This document shows, piece after piece, positions 6,479 through 12,437 of a DNA stretch of 14,070 nucleotides. The translations under genes were made by a program, and so were the position numbers. Under the pieces are notes generated by a model. The model ran no database searches. It was not told the DNA's origin and was given only the letters and a program-made list of their open reading frames with translations. Each line of letters begins with the position of its first letter. Position 1 is the stretch's first letter. Source of the DNA: JADJPL01 sp964607915 (GTDB lineage: Bacteria; Bacteroidota; Bacteroidia; Chitinophagales; Saprospiraceae); NCBI GenBank assembly GCA_964607915.1, contig CAZSMU010000098.1, forward strand, positions 1 to 14,070, in the 5' to 3' direction.

Positions 6479-8188
6479 TTACTTTTTGTATTTCACCTTC
6501 CCGCCCACGACGGTCAGCAAGATCTCGCTCTTCAGGATTTCTTCTTCCGGGCATCGGAGGAGGTTGTTGGAGACTACGATCAGGTCGGCGAGCTTGCCGG
6601 GGCTGAGGGAGCCCTTGTCTTTTTCCTCAAATGCGGCAAAGGCGCAGGCCTGTGTATAGGAGTAGATGCCTTCCTCGCGGGTGAGGGCCTGCTCCGGGAA
6701 GAAGGCCTGCCCGGAATCCGGGCGTTTGCGGGTCACGGTGGCGTAGTAGGAGGCCAGGGGATCCACATCTTCTACCGGGGCATCGGTGCCGTTGGTCACT
6801 ACGGCGCCGGCATCCAGGAGGGAGCGCCAGGGATAGGCGCCATAGCGCGCCCGTTCGACCCCCAGGCGCTTTACGACGAAGGGGGCATCGGACGTGCAGT
6901 GGATGGCCTGCATCGAAGCGATGGCACCCAACTGTGCGAAGCGCGGGATATCGGCCGTGTCGAGGTGCTGAGCATGTTCGACGCGCCAGCGCAGGTCTTT
7001 GTTGGCACTTTGGGCCAATGCGCGTTCGAAGATGTCGAGCGTTTCGCGGTTGGCGCGGTCGCCTATGGCATGTACACAGAGCTGTAGCCCATTCTGGGAA
7101 GCGAGCCCTGCGATGCGTTCGACTTCTTCTACGGCAGTCGTATTTTGTCCGATGAACCCTTGTTTATCGGCATAAGGCGCGAGCAGCCAGGCGCCGAACG
7201 CGCCGAGGGCACCGTCGAGTTCCGATTTTATGGCGCGCACGGTGAAGAAGCGGTTGCCGAGGTCAATCCAGGGGAAGCCGTCGAGCTGGTCTTTCATGTC
7301 TTCGTATGAATGGCGGATCATGGCCCATAGGCGCAGGTCGAGTTGTCCTTTTTCCGCCATTTCGCGGTAGCGGTATAGTTCTTCAAAGGAGGAGCCAGCA
7401 TCCTGGAAGGAGGTGATGCCCTTTTTCAGGCATTCGGCTTCGGCGGCTTCAATGCCTTTGAACCATTCCGCTTTGCGGTCTTCGGGCGATAGGGTGGAGA
7501 CATACTCCTGGTAGGCGGAGCGGATGACGCCCATGGCGCGTTCTTCGAATACGCCGATGGCTTTGCCTCGCGAGTCGCGCACAATTTCCCCACCGCTCGG
7601 GCTGGGGGTTTCCGCGGTTACGCCGGCGATTTCCATAGCTTTTGCATTGGCAAAGAGGCTGTGCCCGCTGGCATGGCTGAGCATGACCGGGTTGTTGGGC
7701 GAAACGGCGCTGAGGGCGTCGTGGTAAGGATAGCCCAGCACGTTCTGTGCGAGCGGCTCCGACCATTTCTCCTGATGCCAGCCCCTGCCGATGATCCATT
7801 CGCCAGGTTTGGCCGTTTTTACTTTTTCAGCTACCATCTGCACGATCTCATCCCAGCTTTTGGCCTTCATGAAGTTGAGGTTTAGCAGGCTCTGTCCCAA
7901 GCCGGAGAAGTGGCCATGCCCCTCGATGAAGCCCGGCATGGCGAACTGGCCGCCGAGGTCGGTGACTTGTGTTTTGTCGCTGCGGAGCGCTTCGATATCT
8001 TCGTTGCTGCCCACCCGCAGGATGCGGTCGCCCTTAATTGCAATGGCCTCGGCCCAGGGTCGAGCCGGATCAACGGTATAGATGACGCCATTTTTGAAGA
8101 TGAGGTCAGCGCTTTCTGTCTCCTGTTTTGAACAAGCGGAGAGCAGCGCGAATGCGCAGAGCGCGGTCATGGTTTGGATGCGTAGCAT
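6479..8188 (-). CDS. Amidohydrolase-3 (YtcJ/NfdA-like) lipoprotein
   Basis: The 569-residue metal-dependent amidohydrolase belongs to the amidohydrolase-3 group, whose members hydrolyse N-acyl or formyl amides among others. Visible metal-site residues are H91 and H93 in GHGHF, K321 in AIKSELDGALGA (the position of the bridging lysine), H373 in CVHAIGDRAN, H405 in VEHAQHL and D469 in TNGTDAP. The start chosen at 8188 gives a signal peptide with lipobox LSAC (C19), predicting a lipid-anchored protein facing the periplasm or cell surface. An in-frame ATG at 8263 would add 25 residues ahead of the signal and overlap the receptor gene; the ATG at 8170 is a possible shorter start. It lies 71 bp after the receptor and 31 bp before the DUF5686 gene. 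Its place behind a TPP riboswitch suggests a salvage role, but the substrate is unknown. Confidence 0.87.
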   Translation of the reverse strand: MLRIQTMTALCAFALLSACSKQETESADLIFKNGVIYTVDPARPWAEAIAIKGDRILRVGSNEDIEALRSDKTQVTDLGGQFAMPGFIEGHGHFSGLGQSLLNLNFMKAKSWDEIVQMVAEKVKTAKPGEWIIGRGWHQEKWSEPLAQNVLGYPYHDALSAVSPNNPVMLSHASGHSLFANAKAMEIAGVTAETPSPSGGEIVRDSRGKAIGVFEERAMGVIRSAYQEYVSTLSPEDRKAEWFKGIEAAEAECLKKGITSFQDAGSSFEELYRYREMAEKGQLDLRLWAMIRHSYEDMKDQLDGFPWIDLGNRFFTVRAIKSELDGALGAFGAWLLAPYADKQGFIGQNTTAVEEVERIAGLASQNGLQLCVHAIGDRANRETLDIFERALAQSANKDLRWRVEHAQHLDTADIPRFAQLGAIASMQAIHCTSDAPFVVKRLGVERARYGAYPWRSLLDAGAVVTNGTDAPVEDVDPLASYYATVTRKRPDSGQAFFPEQALTREEGIYSYTQACAFAAFEEKDKGSLSPGKLADLIVVSNNLLRCPEEEILKSEILLTVVGGKVKYKK

Positions 8189-8259
8189 AATGACAGGCTT
8201 TAAAGATACGCGGGGCAAAGTCAAACTCGTCCACAAAAGTAGCCATTTCCCCGGAGTTT

Positions 8260-10698
8260 TCACCAGCGCAGCGAAAGCCCCAGCAGGTAGTTTCTCCCGG
8301 CCTGCGGAAAAAAGCCCTGATCCACGTAAATTTCCCCGTCGTACCGGTATCGGTAGGACCAGGCATTGCTCTCGTATTGGGCGTTCAGCAGGTTTTGGAG
8401 GAGGAAGGTCAGCTCCAGGGTTCCCCAGGGGCGGGGCATGGCGCGATACCGCAGGCGCAAGTTGCTGAACGAATAGGCGTCAATGGCATTTTCAGGGTCG
8501 GAGGCGTTGTCTATGTATTGCCGACCTACATAGCGGGTCATCCAGCTCATCTCGAACTCCCTGTTGTCGAGTGTGGTACGGAAGGGTTGTACGCTACATT
8601 CCAGCCCGGCGACGAGGGTGGGGGAGAAAGCGAGATCGGTGTGCTTGCGCGCTATCGGCACCTGCCCGGACCAGGTGCTTTCCCCGGTTTGGGGATTGCT
8701 TTGGTAGTCGTCGAGGAATTCCTCGAACGAGACGATTTTGTTGCGGCTGAGTGCTGCATTTGCCTGGAGGGTCCAGGCAGCGACAGGCCGCCAGAGGGCG
8801 GCTGCTTCGAGGCCCATCCGGTAGCTGCGGTCCACGTTTACCCGCGTGTAGGACCCTACGTCGTTGATTTGACCGTTGAGGGCGAGTTGGTCGCGGTAGT
8901 ACATGTGATAGGCGGTGAGTTCCAGTGCGCTGCGGGGGTTTTCCAGTCGGTATCCGAGTTCGGTGTTGTAGAGCTTTTCGGGGCGCGGACGGGTACTTGG
9001 GCTGGACTCTACGTAATCGTCGCGGTTGGGTTCTCGCTGGGCTACTGCGAAAGACAGGTAGGCCGATTGCCGCGCGTCGGGGGTGTAGGTCACGCCGGCT
9101 TTCGGATTGAAAAAGCGCAAAAGGTCCTCCTGCTGCACATTGCTGCCACGCTCGTCATATCCCAGAAAGCTATAGTTGACCTGGCGTACCTGCAGGTCGC
9201 CGTACGCGCTCCAGTGCCGGGCGATGGGGAACAGGGCTTTCGCATACAGGTTGGCATCGGTTTTTTTGCCTTCGTTGTCGTAGTAGCGGTCGCGGGGCTG
9301 GCTGTTGGAGGCGTACTGCATCCAGAGCAGCTCTCCGAAGTGGGCTCCTTCGTAGCGGTGAACACCCCCGCCTACGGTGATATCCAGGCCGTCGCGGGAG
9401 TAGTTGAGGTGATACACCCCGCCGTAGAAGTCGTTGTCGAGCCAGCGGCGGCGGACCAAGTCGGTTTGCAGGGTTTTTCCGTCGAGAAAGAGGGGCGTGA
9501 GCCCGTAGTCAGCAAAATCCTGGTCGGCTTTGTACTGTTCGTAATAGCCGCTGCCCTGGGTGTAGTGGAGGGCGGCGTTGACGTTCCAGAAGGGGTTGAT
9601 CTGCCGGTTGTACAGGAGTTGGTAGTGGGTTTGGCGGTAGTTATCTTCTTCCTGGTCGTATGGGGCGCCCTCTTTTTCTGTTCCGGCGGGGTTGAAGGTG
9701 CGGGTATCCCAGTCGTCTTTCAGGTTGGCTGGTACGCCGTACCAGGCCTGATAGGTGGCTTCATGGCCGGAGAAGAGGTTGAAGCGCAGTAGGCTGTTTT
9801 TCCCTACATACGCCCCTGAAAGATAGTAGGCGTCTAAGTCAGCGCTTGCGCGGTCAATATACCCTTCGGACTGGATGCGCGACAATCGCCCGTCGAGGGT
9901 AAAATGCCCCTGTAACAGTCCAGTGCCGAACTCTACGTTGCGCTTCCAGGTGCGGAAGGAGCCCACGCTGGTGTTCAGCCCCGCGTAGGGCTCGTGGTTC
10001 ACCCGGGAGGTATTGAGGTTGATGGTCGCACCAAACGCCCCGGCGCCGTTTGTAGAAGAACCGACCCCCCGCTGGATCTGAATATCTGAAATCGAAGAGC
10101 TGAAGTCAGGCATGTTGACCCAATAGACCGACTGCGATTCTGCATCGTTGAGCGGGATGCCGTTGATGGTGATGTTGATGCGGGTGGGGTCGGTGCCCCG
10201 GATGCGTATGCCAGTGTATCCGATACCGGTGCCGGCATCTGAGGTGACGACGACCGAGGGCGTCCACTGCAGCAGGAAGGGAAGATCCTGGCCCAGGTTG
10301 TGCACCTGGAGTTCTTTTTTATCCAGGTTGAGAAAGGTCATGGGCATTTGCCGGCTTGCGCGCGTGCCCTGGACGACCAGGGCGTCCACCTGGTAGAAGA
10401 AAGCTTCCAGCGCAATCTGTAACTCCCCCTGCTGAGGAATCTGCACCTTTTGACTCCAGATGGCATAGCCGAGGTGCGATATCGAGAGGGTATAGCTGCC
10501 AGGAGGCAGGTCGTGTAGAGCAAATTGCCCGCTGGAATCGGCTGCACTGCCTTTGGCAACTTCCGGCATCCAGATGTTAGCCCCTTCCAGGGGGGCGCCC
10601 TTTTGGTCGGTGACCAGGCCGCGCAGCGTATGTTGCGCCTGGGCGTGGACGATGAAAAAAAAGAACGGAAAAAGAACAGAACAGGTAAGCCTCCGCAT
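8260..10698 (-). CDS. TonB-dependent outer-membrane receptor, predicted thiamine (or precursor) importer
   Basis: The 812-residue receptor has a signal peptide (hydrophobic VLFPFFFFIVHAQA, about 1-21). It is followed by a CarboxypepD_reg domain at about 24-105 (LRGLVTDQKGAPLEGANIW onward) and a TonB plug at about 118-240, including GIRIRGTDPTRINITINGIPLND and IQIQRGVGSSTNGAGAFGATINLNTS. A beta-barrel runs to the end. The segment REPNRDDYVESSPSTRPRPEKL and the aromatic C-terminal LSLRW support the barrel. No SusD partner follows, so it is not a SusCD pair. The start is placed at the ATG at 10698, directly before the signal peptide; an upstream ATG at 10728 would add ten polar residues. A TPP riboswitch at 10908-10992 controls the leader. 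TPP-riboswitch-linked TonB receptors are known in Bacteroidota from comparative genomics (called omr1), so thiamine or a thiamine moiety is the likely ligand. The ligand assignment rests on the riboswitch. Confidence 0.93.
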   Translation of the reverse strand: MRRLTCSVLFPFFFFIVHAQAQHTLRGLVTDQKGAPLEGANIWMPEVAKGSAADSSGQFALHDLPPGSYTLSISHLGYAIWSQKVQIPQQGELQIALEAFFYQVDALVVQGTRASRQMPMTFLNLDKKELQVHNLGQDLPFLLQWTPSVVVTSDAGTGIGYTGIRIRGTDPTRINITINGIPLNDAESQSVYWVNMPDFSSSISDIQIQRGVGSSTNGAGAFGATINLNTSRVNHEPYAGLNTSVGSFRTWKRNVEFGTGLLQGHFTLDGRLSRIQSEGYIDRASADLDAYYLSGAYVGKNSLLRFNLFSGHEATYQAWYGVPANLKDDWDTRTFNPAGTEKEGAPYDQEEDNYRQTHYQLLYNRQINPFWNVNAALHYTQGSGYYEQYKADQDFADYGLTPLFLDGKTLQTDLVRRRWLDNDFYGGVYHLNYSRDGLDITVGGGVHRYEGAHFGELLWMQYASNSQPRDRYYDNEGKKTDANLYAKALFPIARHWSAYGDLQVRQVNYSFLGYDERGSNVQQEDLLRFFNPKAGVTYTPDARQSAYLSFAVAQREPNRDDYVESSPSTRPRPEKLYNTELGYRLENPRSALELTAYHMYYRDQLALNGQINDVGSYTRVNVDRSYRMGLEAAALWRPVAAWTLQANAALSRNKIVSFEEFLDDYQSNPQTGESTWSGQVPIARKHTDLAFSPTLVAGLECSVQPFRTTLDNREFEMSWMTRYVGRQYIDNASDPENAIDAYSFSNLRLRYRAMPRPWGTLELTFLLQNLLNAQYESNAWSYRYRYDGEIYVDQGFFPQAGRNYLLGLSLRW

Positions 10699-10765
10699 GG
10701 TGTTTTCGCTTGCTTTTAGTCCATCCAAAAGGTTGCCAAGGGGCTATGCAACCCGGTGAAAGACA

Positions 10766-10826
10766 GGCTCGTACCGATGAAAACGACGAGGCAGGAAAGC
10801 CCTTTTTCGTCTCTTCGCAACCAGCC
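10766..10826. repeat. Possible decayed repeat element F in the thiamine leader
   Basis: On the minus strand the segment starts GGCTGGTTGCGA, has an A-run then GGGCTTTCC, and closes with CATCGGTACGAGCC. This mirrors the ends and core of copy C, but with many differences and a shorter middle. The similarity is partial and could be coincidental. It sits between the riboswitch and the receptor start, so it would be in the untranslated leader. Confidence 0.25.
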
Positions 10827-10841
10827 TGATACCCGATGATG

Positions 10842-10873
10842 GAAAAGCGCCTACTACGCGCAAGTCGCTTTTC
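10842..10873 (-). terminator. Possible terminator hairpin in the riboswitch leader
   Basis: GAAAAGCG at 10842-10849 pairs perfectly with CGCTTTTC at 10866-10873, leaving a 16-base loop. On the minus strand it lies 35 bases downstream of the riboswitch, where an expression platform is expected. The stem ends in four Ts rather than being followed by a long U-run, so a canonical terminator is not clear. Control at translation or by Rho is an alternative. Confidence 0.3.
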
Positions 10874-10907
10874 TGAGGACTTGCAGGGCGCGGCGGCCGT
10901 GGTGAGG

Positions 10908-10992
10908 TCCTCATTTCCCTTTCCGGCATTACCCGGACAGGTTCAGTGGGTATGATCTCAGCCGCCCGTGGAAGGGGGCACCCCAAATGAGA
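10908..10992 (-). ncRNA. TPP riboswitch (THI element)
   Basis: Read on the minus strand, the segment has closing stem CTCATTT/AAATGAG (10985-10991 with 10910-10916), then GGGGTGCCCC, a variable stem-loop, CTGAGATCATACCC, ACTGAACCTG, CGGGTAATGCCGG and AAGGGAAATGAG. These are the conserved THI-box blocks in the correct order. The CUGAGA pyrimidine-sensing bulge and the CUGAACCUG/GGGUAAUGCC pyrophosphate arm are both intact. It binds thiamine pyrophosphate and should lower expression of the downstream receptor when TPP is plentiful. It starts within a few bases of a matching promoter, and the receptor ATG is about 210 bases downstream. Confidence 0.96.
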
Positions 10993-10997
10993 TGGGG

Positions 10998-11029
10998 CAA
11001 AGCTAACCCGATCTTCTGAATTGTGCAAC
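10998..11029 (-). promoter_or_regulatory. Bacteroidota-type promoter driving the TPP riboswitch leader
   Basis: On the minus strand, GTTG (11026-11029) is followed after 20 bases by TAGCTTTG (10998-11005). The latter is an exact match to the Bacteroidota -7 consensus TAnnTTTG, with a -33 TTG at the usual distance. Transcription would begin around 10990-10993, at the first base of the riboswitch closing stem. Position, spacing and motif agree well. Confidence 0.7.
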
Positions 11030-11035
11030 TCTTCG

Positions 11036-11049
11036 CCTCCGGCCGGAGG
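11036..11049. repeat. 14-bp perfect palindrome CCTCCGGCCGGAGG
   Basis: The sequence CCTCCGGCCGGAGG is its own reverse complement and lies 6 bp upstream of the -33 box of the thiamine promoter. Its GC-rich symmetry would suit a dimeric regulator site. It could equally be part of a hairpin in the end of the rlmI transcript. Confidence 0.45.
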
Positions 11050-11058
11050 AAGTATTTC

Positions 11059-11119
11059 TTGAACGCGCATCAAAAATCAATTTTCGCTCTGCGAAAATTG
11101 ATTTTTGATGCGCGTTCAA
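11059..11119. repeat. Perfect hairpin with 29-bp arms and 3-base loop
   Basis: Bases 11059-11087 and 11091-11119 are perfect reverse complements around the loop TCT, with no mismatch. The outer part is GC-rich (GAACGCGCATC) and the inner part AT-rich. It lies between repeat copy E and the thiamine promoter, 84 bp past the methyltransferase stop codon on the minus strand. No U-run follows on either strand, so it is not a textbook terminator. The sequence is unrelated to the GACTTGTTGCG family. Confidence 0.85.
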
Positions 11120-11125
11120 ATGTTA

Positions 11126-11203
11126 GACTTTTTGCATGGGGTCGGCGAGGAGGGAAAAAAGAGTCATTTTTTGACCCCTCGAGGATCCCCTGCACAACAA
11201 GTC
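11126..11203 (+). repeat. Intergenic inverted-repeat element, copy E
   Basis: The element begins GACTTTTTGCATGGGG and ends CCCCTGCACAACAAGTC, with a core A6-GAGTCA-T6-GACCCC. Internal CGAGG and CCTCG segments also pair. Copy A matches its left half almost perfectly. Its last base is the G (on the minus strand) of the TAG stop codon of the rRNA methyltransferase gene. Flanking bases show no convincing target duplication. Confidence 0.75.
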
Positions 11204-12381
11204 TACTCTACATACAGCACCAGCCCTTTGAGATAGGCCCCTTCGGGATGAAAAAGGCTCACGGGGTGGTCGGCGGGCTGGGCCAGGCGGTGCATGACGC
11301 GCACGCGCCGGCCCGCTTCCAGGGCTGCGGCGACCAGGGTATCGTAAAAGAGTTGTGGGTCCACTACCTGGGAGCAGGAAAAGGTGAACAGGATACCGCC
11401 CGGGGCGATTTTGCGCATGGCCATAGCGTTGAGGCGTTTGTAGCCCTGTACGGCTTTGTGGCGTTTTTCCAGGCTTTTGGCAAAAGCGGGAGGATCGACG
11501 ACCATGAGGTCGTAGCGGCGTTCGCCGTGTTGGAGAAAGGAGAGCACGTCGGCGGCAACGCCTGCATGCCGGGAGTCGTCAAAACCGTTGAGGGCCACGT
11601 TTTGCCGGGCCAGTTCAATGGCTTTTGCCGATACATCCACGGAATCCACCCAGGTGGCGCCTCCGTGCAGGGCGTACACCGAAAACCCACCCGAATAGCT
11701 GAAGGCGTTGAGTACTGTTTTTCCCGCCGCATACTGCTGCAGCAAGCGCCGATGGTCGCGCTGGTCGAGGAAAAAACCGGTCTTCTGGCCGCTCTCCCAA
11801 TGGACGGCGAAGCGGCAGCCGTTCTCCATCACCAGGCCCTGAACGCCCTCCCCGAGCAAGCAGCGGTTCTGCTGGGCAGCGGCATATTGCGGAGGCAGCG
11901 TTTCGGTACTTTTGTCGTAAATCGTTTCGATGCGTTCGCCCAGTACTGCCTGCAGGGCTTCGGCAATGAGCGGCGCATCGCGGTGCATGCCGATGGAATG
12001 GCACTGCAGGACTGCCGTTTTGCCGTACATATCCACTATCAGGCCCGGAAGCCCGTCGCCCTCGGCATGGATGAGCCGCCAGGCATCCGTGTGTGCTGAG
12101 TTTGCCAGGCCCAGCGCACAGCGGTACTGGAACGCTTCCCGGATTTTGCGGATCCAAAAATCCAGCCCCGGCTCCACGGGCTCGAAACTGAGCAGGCGCG
12201 CGCAAATGCTGCCGTCGTGGTAGTGTCCTGCTCCGAGGAATACCCCCCGGCTGCTGTGCACTGCCACCCAGTCGCCGTCGCACAGCCCCTCAGCTTTCTC
12301 TGCAACCGCGCCGGAAAAGACCCAGGGGTGAAAGCGCTCCAGCGAGGCTTCGCGTTTGGGTTTTAATCGAAGTATTTTCAT
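11203..12381 (-). CDS. RlmI-like 23S rRNA (cytosine-5) methyltransferase
   Basis: The 392-residue protein is close in length to Escherichia coli RlmI (396), which methylates a 23S rRNA cytosine using S-adenosylmethionine. An N-terminal PUA domain spans about 1-75 (MKILRLKPKREASLERFHPWVFSGAV). A linker includes GDGLPGLIVDMYG at 108-120. The Rossmann methyltransferase domain has TGFFLDQRDHR at 201-211, motif I VLNAFSYSGGFSVYA at 223-237, an acidic motif II near VDSVDVS and motif IV VDPPAF at 295-300. FSCSQ at 335-339 and the end HPEGAYLKGLVLYVE are also typical. The start at 12381 is supported by the PUA domain beginning there; an open frame to 12582 would run into the divergent amylase gene. 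Only 56 bp separate the two divergent starts. The exact target base is assigned by family, not proven. Confidence 0.9.
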   Translation of the reverse strand: MKILRLKPKREASLERFHPWVFSGAVAEKAEGLCDGDWVAVHSSRGVFLGAGHYHDGSICARLLSFEPVEPGLDFWIRKIREAFQYRCALGLANSAHTDAWRLIHAEGDGLPGLIVDMYGKTAVLQCHSIGMHRDAPLIAEALQAVLGERIETIYDKSTETLPPQYAAAQQNRCLLGEGVQGLVMENGCRFAVHWESGQKTGFFLDQRDHRRLLQQYAAGKTVLNAFSYSGGFSVYALHGGATWVDSVDVSAKAIELARQNVALNGFDDSRHAGVAADVLSFLQHGERRYDLMVVDPPAFAKSLEKRHKAVQGYKRLNAMAMRKIAPGGILFTFSCSQVVDPQLFYDTLVAAALEAGRRVRVMHRLAQPADHPVSLFHPEGAYLKGLVLYVE

Positions 12382-12437
12382 ATACGTCCGGGTTTTCTGT
12401 AATTTGCGCCGAAAATAGGCATACAAATCTTTTCTGT

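Noticed and set aside
6284..7087. Plus-strand open frame across the DUF5686/amidohydrolase junction
   Set aside because: It is antisense to two real genes and low in complexity, with no motif or signal.
8189..8263. Earlier ATG for the amidohydrolase at 8263
   Set aside because: It would place 25 residues ahead of a clean lipoprotein signal and overlap the receptor stop region.
8377..9792. Long plus-strand open frame (471 codons) inside the receptor gene
   Set aside because: It lies antisense to a well-supported TonB-dependent receptor. Its translation is a run of Val, Gly and Ala with no family resemblance, a typical product of high-GC antisense frames.
8260..10698. SusC-type receptor of a SusCD glycan locus
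   Set aside because: There is no SusD-like gene next to it. The next gene is an amidohydrolase, the receptor is shorter than typical SusC, and the control element is a TPP riboswitch.
11059..11119. Canonical Rho-independent terminator for the methyltransferase gene
   Set aside because: The stem is strong, but neither strand shows a U-run after it, and the stem is far longer than usual terminators.
1..11203. CRISPR array made from the repeated elements
   Set aside because: The copies are kilobases apart, palindromic, in both orientations and without spacers, and no cas gene is present.
11023..12099. Plus-strand open frame (358 codons) opposite the methyltransferase
   Set aside because: It starts within the palindrome region and runs antisense through conserved methyltransferase motifs. 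The protein resembles nothing known.
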